From contig JARUPY010000533.1 in NCBI GenBank assembly GCA_029817715.1, positions 5,538,001 through 5,602,000 of the forward strand: DNA of 64,000 nt, given 5' to 3'. The position numbers and the translations under genes are program-made. Numbering within the stretch: position 1 is the first letter of the stretch; every line of letters starts with the position of its first letter. Source of the stretch: Melastoma dodecandrum. Its lineage: Eukaryota > Streptophyta > Magnoliopsida > Myrtales > Melastomataceae. Shown one piece after another: positions 46,669 to 59,300 of the stretch. The notes beneath the pieces are model-generated. The model was not told where the DNA came from, did no database searches, and saw only the letters and a program-made list of their open reading frames with translations.

Positions 46669-47832
46669 ATGGCGAAAATTCTCTTCAATCACGGGGCTGC
46701 AACCATTGGAGTTGTCATTTGTTTCTTTTCCTGTATTTTAGTCCTGCTGCTGTAATTAGATCCCTGACTGGGACCTCTTATCATAAAAACCTTTGCCGGA
46801 TGAATCCAGTTATCTTATAACTGGTTCTATCGTCTGTCTCTTCAGCAAGCATTTGCGGTCCTTCTTCACCATTCTGCAGTCCATATTCTGTCCAAATGAC
46901 TGCTCGATTCTTTTGAAATGTCAAGTTTCTTCACCGCTTGTCAATAAGACAACCCAAGGGCATGACCCGATTGGTAAAATGTGCAAGAACAGGAGACAGA
47001 TTTAAAGAATCCTGTATCATTTGTTGTCCAGATAATGCTTCGGGTGGCGAGGATGTTTTAGTTGCTAATATCTGGATGGCATTCCATCTGCAATAATGTC
47101 ATGAGAAAGAATATAGCAGTTTTTGGTTATCTGCTGCAATTCATGTCTAGACACGATGAAGAATTCGACGTGAGCCAATGAATCAATGGCGTGCAACTTC
47201 AGTCTCGCTTGATGAGACAACTGAGAAAGGAAAGTGCAGGGAGTAAACCAATACGTGGCACAACAAATACAACCAGTATTTCGAATAAAGCCAGACAAAC
47301 GACAATGATCAAGCCTCCGGGGCTAATTCCCATCCCTTTGAGCTGAGGAGATTAAAAATGAGACAACTGCAAGGACACAAAGGAAAGGCTGGAGAATGCC
47401 AGCGGACACATACGTGGATCTGGACAACCAGCCTCATTGACAGTGTTCTATGCTGAAAGGAACAAAGTATATGTATTCTGTGCCCAGCCAAGCAGTGTTG
47501 CATCTCATGCGTGACTCAGATTAGAAGACCTATGCGTTATCTTGTTCCATTGACATTGTAGCTTTCGAAAGCTTCCATTCCTAAGTACAAGACAAGCCTG
47601 ATTCCACTATTTGTATCTCGAGCACGATTGAATGCTTCTGCCAAAGGAGCAAGACAGAAATCTAAGACGATGCTTTTTGTGGGGGAGATAGTCCCAAACA
47701 AACTGATAACAGCAAGTAATCAGCTGTCAAGAGAGGTTGCAGTGCAGCTCATTAGTTGGCTCTTTCGGTATGAATCTTGATGTCTTTTGGACATTTCCGG
47801 ATCAAGCTAAGCGTATTTCTCGCAGATCCACA
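46669..47832. other. Intergenic region between RPL10 and PHT1
   Basis: This is the 3' UTR of RPL10 followed by non-coding sequence. No gene is recognised in either strand. Confidence 0.5.
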
Positions 47833-47840
47833 GAATATGC
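47833..47840 (+). promoter_or_regulatory. P1BS phosphate-starvation motif
   Basis: GAATATGC fits the PHR1-binding consensus GNATATNC. It lies 141 bases upstream of the original PHT1 ATG. P1BS is the established control site of phosphate-starvation genes, including PHT1 transporters, so the gene context makes a chance match less likely. Confidence 0.7.
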
Positions 47841-47886
47841 GGCACAAGTAGCGTGCTTGTTTGGAAACCTCACCGAATTAATCCAC

Positions 47887-47893
47887 TATATAA
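47887..47893 (+). promoter_or_regulatory. TATA box of the PHT1 gene
   Basis: TATATAA lies 47 bases downstream of the P1BS motif and 81 bases upstream of the original ATG. Confidence 0.6.
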
Positions 47894-47973
47894 TGGAAAT
47901 TTATTAGGGCCTTAAAGAACGTCTTACCGAACAACTTTTTCTCATCGTCGAAGAGAAAGAGACTTCCTCAACC

Positions 47974-49607
47974 ATGGCCGAGGGCAGCAAAACCGTTTTC
48001 TCTGCCTCGACAATGCAAAGACTCAGCGGTACCATTTTAAGGCAATTGTTATTGCTGGGATGGGGTTCTTCACCGATGCCTATGATCTATTCTGCATCAC
48101 TGCTGTCACCAAGCTACTAGGCCGCTTGTATTACCCAGATCCCAAAGGCCAGAAACCTGGTAAACTCCCCCAGAATGTCAACAACGCCATAACTGGCGTC
48201 GCATTGTGCGGAACATTGGCAGGGCAACTCTTCTTTGGCTGGCTCGGAGACAAGTTGGGGCGGAAGAAGGTCTATGGCATCACCCTGGTCACCATGGTTG
48301 GCTGTGCGATGGCGTCCGGGCTTTCGTTTGGTTCGACCCCCCATAGTGTGATTGCGACTCTGTGCTTCTTCAGGTTCTGGCTGGGTTTTGGTATCGGCGG
48401 CGACTACCCTCTGTCGGCCGTCATCATGTCGGAATACGCTAATCAGAAAACCAGAGGAGGATTCGTCGCAGCTGTTTTTGCAATGCAAGGGGTTGGGATT
48501 CTGTTTGCCGGAGCTGTGGCAATGCTCGTGTCGAAGATATTTTTGCTATCATTCAAAGCACCGGCATTCATTTCCAACTACGCACAGCCACAGGCAGACT
48601 TTGTGTGGAGGATTGTATTGATGTTCGGCGCTGTGCCTGCTGCTCTGACATACTACTGGAGGCAAAAGATGCCAGAGACCGCGAGGTACACGGCTTTGGT
48701 CCAAGGTGATCACCAGAAGGCTGCTCTTGACATGGCCAAGGTCCTTGAGAGGGATTTTGTCGTAGAGAAGTCCACGGCCAACTCGGAATCCAATACCAAC
48801 CATCCAGTGACCCCACAACCGCCCTATGGACTATGGTCCATGGAATTCTTGAAGCGACACGGGCTACACCTCCTCGGCACTGCCAGCACGTGGCTCCTCC
48901 TTGACATTGCTTTCTACAGTCTAAACCTGGCACAGAAGGACGTCTATCCCGTCAGTAAGCTGGTCCCTCGGGCGGGACACATGAACGCGATCGAGGAAGT
49001 CTTCAAAATATCCAAAGCCATGTTCATCATAGCGCTGTTCGCACAGGTACCCGGCTATTGGGTAACGGTATTCCTGATAGACAAAGTCGGGAGGTTCTAC
49101 ATCCAATTAGGAGGCTTCTTCTTCATGTCTGTCTTCATGGCTGTGCTCGGCTTTCGTTACGACCATCTCACAGGGCAGAAGTGTCCCGATGACAAGGAGT
49201 ATGATTTCTGCAAAGGTCACCCGGCTGCATTCGTTGCATTACTTGCTCTCACTCTTTTCTTCGCCAACTTCGGCCCCAACAGCACCACATTCATAGTTCC
49301 AGCGGAGTTGTTCCCAGCAAGGTTCAGGTCAACCTGTCACGGGATCTCAGCTGCAGCAGGGAAGGCCGGGGCGATCATCGGAGCATTCTATGTGCAGGAC
49401 TACACCCAGGAAGTGAAGGGGATCAAGACTGCCATAAAAGCGCTAGCGGTGGTGAACATGCTGGGATTTGCATTCACGTTCCTGGTGCCGGAAACCAAGG
49501 GCAGGGCCCTGGAGGAGATCTCTGGCGAGGACAATGCCGATAACATCGACAATGGCAGGGACGGAGTCGCCAACGGGGCAGCGGTTCCAGAAACTCAAAT
49601 GGTTTAG
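47974..49607 (+). CDS. PHT1: PHT1-family high-affinity phosphate transporter, N-terminal frameshift
   Basis: From 48060 there is an uninterrupted 515-residue frame with the PHT1 major-facilitator layout. It has [13 protein letters not shown] in helix 1, [11 protein letters not shown] in loop 2-3, [16 protein letters not shown] (the PHT1 signature), a long central hydrophilic loop, and [22 protein letters not shown] near helix 11, then VPETKGR. PHT1 proteins import phosphate with protons at the plasma membrane. The natural start should be ATG 47974 (MAEGSK). That frame is shifted by one base against the conserved [16 protein letters not shown]: gcctcgac occurs where gccctcgac is expected, at 48004-48009. 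As written, translation from 47974 would fail, and only a protein starting at 48060, lacking about 29 residues, is open. This is either a real 1-base deletion or an assembly error. The gene is intronless here, which is common in the family. Confidence 0.9.
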
Positions 49608-49752
49608 AAGTTTGGCAAGGAATGCATTTTACCATCGTTAAGGTAAAGGACAAGTGTGGGTGTTGGTTTCGAGAACTATGTTCGAAAAAATATTCCGCGG
49701 GACAATGCAAAGACTTTTCAAAATAAATAAATCATCTTTTAAGAACTTTTTA

Positions 49753-49822
49753 TTGGGCCTATATTGGGTCTGGCCCAATATTACATCTGCGAATATTGGG
49801 CCCATTGAAATGGCCCATTTAT
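49753..49822 (+). promoter_or_regulatory. Site II element cluster of the NSA2 promoter
   Basis: There are five motifs in 70 bases: attgggcctat, attgggtctgg, ctggcccaata, attgggcccatt and aatggcccattt. They lie 130-200 bases upstream of the NSA2 start, as in many ribosome-biogenesis promoters. Confidence 0.75.
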
Positions 49823-49950
49823 AAGCCGGAAAGCCCCTCTCTACTCCGTCGTCTCGTCGCCCCTCCCGTCAACGAACTCTCCCACCCCCTCTTCCCTAGG
49901 GTATCTTGCTTAGCACCGACTTCGGCAGACCCCCTTTCCCCAACAACAAC

Positions 49951-52067
49951 ATGGTGAGTCGTTGCTCTCCCTCTCCCCTGGAAGCAAAACCGGCGCCTTC
50001 TTAATATATCTTTTCTTCCCTTCCTCTTTGTTGTGTTGATGTTCGTGATTTTTCTTCCTCGTGTTTTCCGACTTTCAGCCGCAGGGAGATTACATAGAGC
50101 TTCACCGGAAGCGACATGGCTACCGCCCCGATTTCTTCGAGCGTAAGCGTAAGAAGGAGGCTCGAGAGGTCCACAAGCGCTCCCAGATTGCCCAGAAGGT
50201 TTGGAGATTTCTCCGCTCAGTTTGCCGCTCTCTCCTTTTCTTTTCTTGTGTATTTCCCGGATGAGATTTCTGAAAGATAAAATTGGGGATGATTTCAGTC
50301 TCTGGGTATCAAGGGCAAGATGTTCGCCAAGAAGCGCTACGCGGAGAAGGCCCTCATGAAGAAAACGTTAGTGCTTTTCCTAATTGCTACTTGCTTTTGT
50401 TCTTTTGTCGGGTGCTCAAACCAAATTCTTGATTTTTTTTTTTTTACCTTTTTCTTTGGGTCAGTTAGTCCTTGTGCTTGAAATGCCGATAGTGGCATTG
50501 CTTATTAGTATAAGAGTAGATGATGACACCCACGGATTGTTATTCAGTTGGCCTGGGGATTTTGTGGCAGGGAAACATGGGAACATGCAGATGCTTAATA
50601 AGTCGATTATATTCAGTTAGCCCAAAATGTTTTTCCTTGGCCACTGCGCAGTCATGTGGAACTGTGTAATGTGTGCCCTCCCAAGGGGATATAGATGTGC
50701 TACAAAAGGGCATTAGAGATTAAACTCCGTGTTCGAATTCAGTTATCTTGGGCAGTTTTCACCTTGCTTCATTCAGCATTACAATCTGACGGGTTCTTTG
50801 GTTATATACAGGTTAAAAATGCATGAAGAATCGTCTAGTAGAGGGAAAGCTGAAGATGATTTCAATGAAGGAGCTGTTCCTGCGTACTTGCTTGATCGTG
50901 AAAATTCAACTAGGGCTAAAGTATTTTTCTTGATATTCCCAAAAGGTTTACTCTATGTGTCACTTGACAATGGTGAACGATTGATCTTATCCTGTATTTG
51001 GAATATGTCAGGTTCTTAGCAACACAATCAAGCAAAAGAGGAAAGAGAAAGCTGGAAAGTGGGAAGTACCTTTGCCCAAGGCTAGTGATGGCTGTGAACT
51101 CTAGGTTTTGCTTGGGATTGCTCATCAGATGATTACAGGATTCATGAGATAATCCGATATCGTAATTTTCTACGCTGATTTTTTTTTTCATTTTCAACCA
51201 CAGGTTAGGCCTGTGGCAGAAGATGAGATGTTCAGGGTTGTCAGGTCCGGCAAGCGTAAGAGTAAGTATTCTTCTCACTAGAACCGTTGATTTATCTTTT
51301 AATTGCCTTTCTTTTCTATGAGTTTATTTACGCCATTTTCTTGGGTAAAGGTAAATAAATGTGAATTCTTTGCTTTTTATCTTCTGTTTTTTGCATTCCT
51401 TGCTCTGATCTTGCAAGTCGGTGATTGGATGTGATTGATATCTGCATAAGTACTCTCTTTTTTTACTTGAATACATTTTCTTGACTCTGTTCCTTAATTT
51501 CCCTCTTCACGTGATGTTTCAGCCAAACAATGGAAGAGGATGGTGACAAAAGTCACCTTTGTTGGGCCTGGTTTCACTAGAAAGCCTCCCAAGTATGAAA
51601 GGTTCATCAGGCCATCGGGACTGCGTTTCAACAAAGCTCACGTTACACACCCAGAACTGAAGTGCACCTTCAATCTCGAGATCATTGGTGTTAAAAAGAA
51701 TCCTAATGGCCCAATGTACACTTCTCTTGGTGTTGTTACCAAGGGAACGATCATTGAGGTACTGCCCTTTGGTACTGTTTCCGGTGCATTTTTAAAGAAA
51801 TGGCCGCAGTTATATCGAGTTCTCTTTCGGGATCTGAGGTATCTCTTCTGCTTTGTGCATAGGTTAATGTCAGCGAATTGGGGTTGGTCACGCCGGCTGG
51901 GAAAGTTGTGTGGGGTAATGATCCTATTGGGGGCGAGTTCATTGATGTCTCGATTAGGTTTTGTTCACTGATATGATATAATTTTACGGTTGGTTGCAGG
52001 AAAATATGCTCAGGTGACAAATAATCCAGAGAACGACGGTTGTATTAATGCAGTTTTGCTTGTTTGA
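49951..52067 (+). CDS. NSA2: Ribosome biogenesis protein NSA2 homolog
   Basis: Nine exons are 49951-49953 (the ATG alone), 50079-50198, 50299-50366, 50812-50920, 51012-51080, 51204-51261, 51523-51758, 51863-51914 and 52000-52067. They give 260 aa, the usual length. The product starts [22 protein letters not shown], followed by [53 protein letters not shown] and a C-terminal S8e-like barrel ending [11 protein letters not shown] (each quoted in part). NSA2 is a nucleolar factor needed for 27S pre-rRNA processing and 60S assembly. Intron 5 appears to start with GC (cccaag|gctagt) and end cacag; every other intron is GT-AG. If intron 5 is retained, the frame ends after seven codons (ASDGCEL). Confidence 0.95.
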
Positions 52068-53394
52068 AGGGCCGTCCTAGTGGTTAGATGCGCCTTCAAT
52101 TTTGCCGCACAACAAATCAAAGCATCATCTGCTATCTCCTATTCAAAACCGACTTTCATTTCCCTTCAGGGGAGTAGACGTTTGTTTTAATTATATATGG
52201 TCTGGAATTTGTCCGTAAGATGGTCGTAGCAAGAATTTCATGCTTAATTTCCTCCATTTTGGTCGCTTATCGTGTTGATGTATATTGGCAAAAGGGATTT
52301 CCAGTTCTAATCTCATAATAGGAGAATGCAGTAAAGCCCCTCCTAGACCAGGAGCTAAAATGGCTCGCTGTCTATTGAGATATACGTAAAATAGCGCTTT
52401 CTTTGTTGAAGAAGCGAGGGAGATGACACAATGGGACTCTATAAGTAAATGACGCCCACAAGTTTTGATCGTTGTCAATGTAACATGCCAGTTAACTTCT
52501 TTGACACAACAGTTTTTGCAACATGTTCACTCATGAAAGGTGGTTCCCCAACTCGAACGTTTTCGGAATATGGTGTAAAATTGGTGTTCCTTATTTCATG
52601 ATATCATCTGCCTTCTTATTTTCAGGTGTGGTATCGGTAGAAGATTCTTCCATTAGGAAGGCCTATGCTTGATTCTTTCAAGACATTTTTTCACTCTTGG
52701 TTCCAGCTTTAGAGATTGTTCCTCTAAATCGAATCGATGCTCTTGTTTAAGTAGAATTTTACATCAGCTAAGTACGATTCCGTTTTCAAGAAACGTTCCG
52801 TTAATGCAAACACATTAATGCAAACGTTCTGTTAATGCAAAAATAGGATAGGCAGGTTGGAATAAGAGAAGAGAGCGAGACCGTTCTGTTAATGCAAACA
52901 CACCTATGGAAGAAAAAAGAAAGTAAAAAAATAATTTAGATAATAAATGTATTAAATTTAAAACATCATCCCGATTAGAGGGTCAAGAGCGTAAATTCAG
53001 TCAACCACCCCGCCTCGCTGTGGAATAGAGACAGCTCCGTAAGTAATTCGAAACCGACCTCTTGGTTCTAAAAACGTGACCGACCGGCCATGGACGGCGC
53101 TTCTCTCTCGATTTTGGCGGTTGCTCTGGAGTTATGAGGTGGGAGTTCTTCTGAAAGAATTTTCTGTGTGTTTGATCATTAATCAGGAGGAAGGAACATT
53201 CTGGAATCATTCATGATAGCTAAAGCGGCTGAAATCCCTAATTTTGATGTGGATGTATTGGTGGCATCTGTTCATACGTAGCTGAGTTGCTGTTGGATTT
53301 CTGTTTTGAGTTTCGCCTCACTCGACCCCTAGGAGCTGCAACTCCCATCGTAATGTAATCTCGGTTCGTTATTTCTTCTGGCTGGTTTCTAGTT
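52068..53394. other. Intergenic: NSA2 3' region and SHPRH promoter/5' UTR
   Basis: No gene is seen. A small cluster of short direct repeats lies at 52,793-52,905. The last 400 bases should hold the SHPRH 5' UTR. Confidence 0.45.
52793..52905. repeat. Short scattered direct repeats (cgttctgttaatgcaaa)
   Basis: The unit gtt(c/t)(c/t)gttaatgcaaa occurs three times, at about 52,794, 52,824 and 52,882, with a shorter partial copy (attaatgcaaa) at about 52,814. It looks like local slippage and no function is evident. Confidence 0.65.
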
Positions 53395-56300
53395 ATGGGT
53401 AAAAAGAAGCAAGCTCATCCTCGTCGATCCGGTGGTTTAGTTGTACAAGGCCCCGATAAAGGCAAGGAGAGTTTCGTCCTCGAGGAGGGGAGCTCTTCAC
53501 GAGGGCAGACGGACAACAAGGGTGGCGCCGATAGCGTCGATGAGCCCCTTTATGTGGACGTCCAGAGGTCTTCCTGGGAATTGCAGGAGCATTTGGATGT
53601 CTCCGAGGTCGTGTTGACTGATTTGAATGTGAGGAAGGATTTTATAGGTGTTAGTATTGATGGTAGTTTCTATACAAACAATAATTACTACTTCAGGTTT
53701 AAGGTAGTCAATATAAGTGACTTCTCTGGTCGGATTAAGTTGGGTCACTGGCCGCTAGTGCCTCGCCACAATATAACCTTGGAGTTGGTGGAGAAGCAAT
53801 CACTTGAGGGTGGGGAGAGTCGGACAGTGGCTTTGTCCGGTAAATTTGACGGGCCAGACAATGGAATTTCAGGAATTGTCCATTTAGCTAGCTTGCAGTT
53901 TATATCACTGAGGCCACATGGCAAGGTTATTGACGTGAATACATCGAGTTTAAGGGTGAGGGTGGAAATACTTGGGCGCGCCTTTGATGAATGTGCATCT
54001 CTTGTGGATAATGCGAGACAGGTATGGAAAAAGAGCATGATAAATGCAATGGCTTGGCTGCGGCCTGAGGTTACAACTTCAGAGGTCATATATGGGACTT
54101 GTGGCTTGCCAATTGACACTGAAGCTGGTGCCCATCTTGCTTTGGATACAAGCACAAAAGAGGGGACAGATTCTCCTAAGCGTGTGAAGTTTGATGTCTC
54201 TGGATTTTATGAAGCCATCAAGCCTCCAAAGTAAGTCTCTTGAGTTAGACAACTAGTTCTTCTCATCATTTTTTTGCTGGTTTCATGGTTCTTTTATTTG
54301 CTTTTGAAGGGAGTCCCTGATGCTGGACTGGGCTATACCTGACTTGCTTCCGGAGCTAAGGCCATATCAACGTCGTGCTGCACACTGGATGGTACAAAGA
54401 GAAAAAGGAGTTTCGAGATCCTTAGGCTATCCAGGAACAATGCACATGAAATATCCTCTTTGCGTGCCTGTTACTTTCATTGACTCTGCCTCAACAATGT
54501 TCTACAATCCGTTCAGGTGCTCTAGCACTGTCTTCTGATGTTCGTTATAATATTACTAGGGAAACATCGGCATTTAGGTTATTAGTTTATCAGATTTTAA
54601 ATATGTTGATCATGCAAAATCTGGACAATTGCATCACTAATAGTTAAGGTATCACTGCTCTATTATTTTACAGATACTTCTGAAAATATCAGATATGGCT
54701 AATGTTATCAATTTTAAAAAATGATCACATTTCAGATATGAAAAACTTTACTCTCCTTCATAAATATCACAGAGGTATTTTGATTTATATGTTGCATACG
54801 GAATTATGTTTTAATTTATCCTCGGACAAACTAAGATCAGTTACTATCGACAGTTGGTGGCATCCTATCTGACATATCACTCCATATATTTCATATGAGT
54901 TGAACAATTGTTTTATGTCCACTTTATAGTTGTAGGTATAAAATGGTTCCACGTTTATGAAAATAAGTTTGACTGTGAGTAATGCTTTCATTGCAGTGGA
55001 AATGTTTCAATGCACCCGGAAGTTCTTTCAACAGATGTTGCTGGTGGCATCCTTGCTGGTAAGTTCAGCAAGCATGTGTTTCCATCTAAATCGATGAAAG
55101 CAAGTGTTCATCCTGTCGGTTAGGTTCTTAAATTTTTCCTGTTCCCCACAAACAGATGAGATGGGTCTAGGGAAGACTGTTGAACTTTTGGCTTGCATCC
55201 TTACTCATCGGTCACCAGCACGTGAAGGGCATGCATACGTTGATGATGATGTACAAGTGACTGATGATCATAAAATTCGTATAAGAAGGTTAAAGAGGGA
55301 GCGTGTTGAGTGTACCTGTGGAGCAGTAACTGAAAGTTGGAGGTATAAAGGACTGTGGGTACAATGTGATGTTTGCGACGCGTGGCAACATTCAGAATGT
55401 GTTGGCTATTCACCTCGAGGCAGAAAAATAAGTGATTCTACTGAGCCAGAACAACGACCAGAGAAGGAAGTTGAGGGAAAAAAACATAAGAGAAAGAGAA
55501 GTGCTCCCACAATTATTGAGAGAGAGGGAAAGTATATCTGTTCTATGTGCTCAGAACTAAGGAGCGCTACGGATGCTCCCATTGCTAGTGGTGCGACCCT
55601 TATTGTGTGCCCAGCTCCTATACTGCATCAATGGCATGCCGAAATAATTCGGTATGTCATCTTTTCTGAGTTTTTGTCGCTTGGTGAAAGACAATGTGGT
55701 GAAGAATGGTTTATGACCTTCCTTAGTTAACTTCTGTTGTATTTCCCTTTTAAGTCTTCCCGAGTACCTTCTCATTTCCATGGATAATTCTAATATTGTG
55801 AAGTCTTCGGGCCCTTTGACCTATTTATACCACTTTAATATTCTTATGCAGGTTAGTTTTTGTTCTTTATATTGAAATAGGCACACAAATCCAGGTTCTG
55901 TCAGGATTCTGGTTTATGAAGGGGTGAAAAATGCTTCTTTTATGGGGGAACCAGCGTTACAAGTAAATGAACTTGTAAACTTCGACATTGTTTTGACATC
56001 TTATGATGTTCTAAAGGACGATCTTTCTCATGATTCCGATAGACATGAGGGCGACAGGCGTCTAATGAGATACCAAAAGAGGTAGGTCCTGAATTTGCAG
56101 TTGTTTGTGTGTTCATTCAATAGTTTTACTTTTACTTCTTTTGTTTACCATCTGAGAGACAATATTCACAGCTCATTGTGTAGCATCTAGCCTGGTGAAT
56201 TTAGTTTAAAGGATGGCTTATTTATGATTGTGGTACATTGCGTATTATATGATCCAAGCAAAACATGCAATATAAATGTTTAACTTTTGTATGCTTGGAA

Positions 56301-59300
56301 CTTATGATTTCAAAAAGGTGATTTCATCTGTTTGAACGTGGTGCTGTTTTTATATCCTGTCGGAGGCATATACCTTTCAGAGATGCGCCAGTGAGGCTGA
56401 GATCAACCTTGATATGAGATATTTGCACATGCATTGACCTTTCTGTATAGGTACCCTGTTATACCGACTCCACTTACTCGAATCTTCTGGCGGAGGATCT
56501 GTTTAGATGAGGCTCAGATGGTAGAGAGTAGTACTACTGCTGCGACAGAAATGGCAATGAGACTGCACTCTAAATATCGGTGGTGTGTTACTGGCACTCC
56601 CATTCAGCGAAGACTCGATGACTTGTATGGTCTACTCAAGTACCTGAAACTGCATCCTTTTAATGTCTTTAGGTGGTGGGCTGAGGTTATACGGGATCCA
56701 TATGAGGTATATAGATGCTTTTGTTTGTAAGCAATTTGGACACAGCATGATATAAATCAATTGATCAGATGACAGGAGTAATGCTTTCTACAACTGCCTG
56801 CAGAATGGAGATGCCGCGGCTATGGAATTCACTCATAATTTATTCAAAATTATCATGTGGCGGTCTTCCAAGGTTCATGTAGCTGATGAATTGCAAATTC
56901 CTTTGCAAGAGGAGTGTGTCTCTTGGCTTTCGTTTTCCCCTATTGAAGAGCACTTCTATCAGAGGCAACATGAAACTTGTGTTGATTATGCTAGAGAACT
57001 TCTTGACAATTTAAGATCAGATATTCTCAAAAGAGACGTCTTAGGTTCTTATATTCTGCGGACAATTCATTTAGTAGGATTTAAATTAGAAGGATATAAC
57101 TCACACCTGTCTTCTTCAGGTAATTTGCATGCCACACCATCTGATTGTTTTATCACCCATGCTGATGCGGCAAAGCTGTTAAACTCACTCTTGAAGCTTC
57201 GTCAAGCGTGCTGTCATCCTCAAGTTGGAAGCTCTGGGCTGCGTACTCTACAGCAGTCACCCATGACCATGGAGGAGATCTTAATGGTATATTATCTTAT
57301 AAAAAATTGTTCTTGCTTTTCCCAAGGAGCTCCTAATGAACTGTTATTGATCTCGGTGAGTGTACCTCCTAGGTTCTCATAAGTAAGACAAAGGTAGAAG
57401 GAGAAGAGGCGCTTAGGAGGTTAGTTGTTGCTTTGAATGCACTGGCAGCACTAGCTATCATAGAGGATAATCTTTGTCAAGCAGTTTCATTGTATAAAGA
57501 AGCTTTGCAGCTGTCCAGTGAGTATTCTGAAGATTTCTCCTTGGATCCTTTGTTAAGTATCCATGTTCACTATAATCTCTCGGATATACTTCTGAAGGCG
57601 TCTCATGGGCAGAGAGAAACAGTTGATACAGAAGTAAATTTAGGGAGCTGCAACACAAACCCACTTAAGAGACCAGCTATTGATATGAGTGATGACCTTC
57701 CTGCCATGAAGAGAGAAAAATTAAATGGATCTACTGAAGATGGCTGCCTCTCTACTCCTTCCGAAACATGTGATCTAGCTATTGATTTGTCAGGGGATAT
57801 CTTGAATCAGAAAACAACATGCAATGTTGATCCGCCTTCATTACCCAGTTATTCGTATCATGATACTTTGAGGACAACATGTGAGGATGTCAAGCAGAAG
57901 TACCTAACTGTTTTCAAATCCAGGTTGATAACAGCTCAGCAGGAATTCAAAAAGGCACACGAGCAGGTTTGACTTACATGTGTTAATTTCAATTACATAT
58001 CTTTAAATTGAAGTGTCAGTTTAATTATTGATCCCATCAATGTCAATAAATCTTGGAAGTTTGGGTTTTCTGCATTTGTTATAGGAAACTTCTCTAAGGG
58101 TGTTCTTTTCATTTGTCATGGCATCTTGCATGGGTTTCTTACATTCCGACCCTAAGTTTCCATCAGATAGCATGAGGGATAAGTAGGTTTCCAAATTTGA
58201 GCTTTGAAACCTTGATGTTTCAAATTGAAAGCTCATCTTCATCCTAGGGGCAGAAAGAAAATACCCAAATTGTTGGTTATCTCAAATTGGTTTCTGAAAA
58301 GAACGTTTGAGATGGAGATGTTAGTATTACTAATTTAGAAAATCACTCTATGCTTAATGGTTTTTTTAATAGAAGCCATCCTGCCAACAAAAATAAATGT
58401 GGGGATGAACGAGAGGGCGACCCCCGGCCTAATGCGCTGTCAGATCTCCTGATGCCATTTCTTTATGTTTCTGCTTATTACCTATTGGTTGAGATGCTCC
58501 TTCCTGCTGATCTGAACTTAGGGTAAAACTCATTAGATTTTTTTTATTATCTTATGAAGGTCAATGATCTTTTCACCGAAATGAAACATCAGTCCTCTGT
58601 TTGGTGGTTGGAAGTTATCGATAATGTTGAGGGGGCTAAAGATTCCTCGGAAGAGTTAATCAGAAAGATTGGAGAGGCTATCTTGGGATCCACTAATAAT
58701 TCTAGGTCATCTAAGCTTGGCTCAAGGTTAGTATACTGCTTTGTGATCAGTTTAATTGGGTGAACATACATAATATTTTGTAATTAGACTGTCAGTATGA
58801 TATTAGTAAATCTTTCTTGCAATGCTTGTACATAATGCCGGTGACATCGGCGACCTTCATTTGCACAAATGCAGTTCATATAAATCCCCGGAGAGATGAA
58901 TCATCAGTATTTTTTATGTATCTTATTGGCTAATGATACTATGTTGAGCTTCGTGGTTAGAATATGTTCTGCCAAAATTTGCATATTGTAACATTGCTGG
59001 CATTTGGTTGTACGTTTTAATCCAGCTTTCGCAGCATAAGCGGTATCAAATATTATGTCCAGACTGGTTTGGATTCACTGGAAACCTCCAGGCGAACTGT
59101 GCTCGACAGGCTTCTGGATATTGATCTGACAATGGACAGCCCAAGGAAGGAAGAGATAGACAAAGTAGGGCACTGCCAAAATTGTCAGCCTGATGGTCAA
59201 GGCCCGATTTGCATCCTTTGTGAACTGGACGATTTATTTAAGGTATTTTTCTCAAACAAAACTGTGCTTTGTTGTTTTCAAGGGTGCTAATTCATACAAA

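Noticed and set aside
53745..54155. Antisense open frame under SHPRH exon 1
   Set aside because: It is a shadow of a strongly conserved coding exon on the plus strand.
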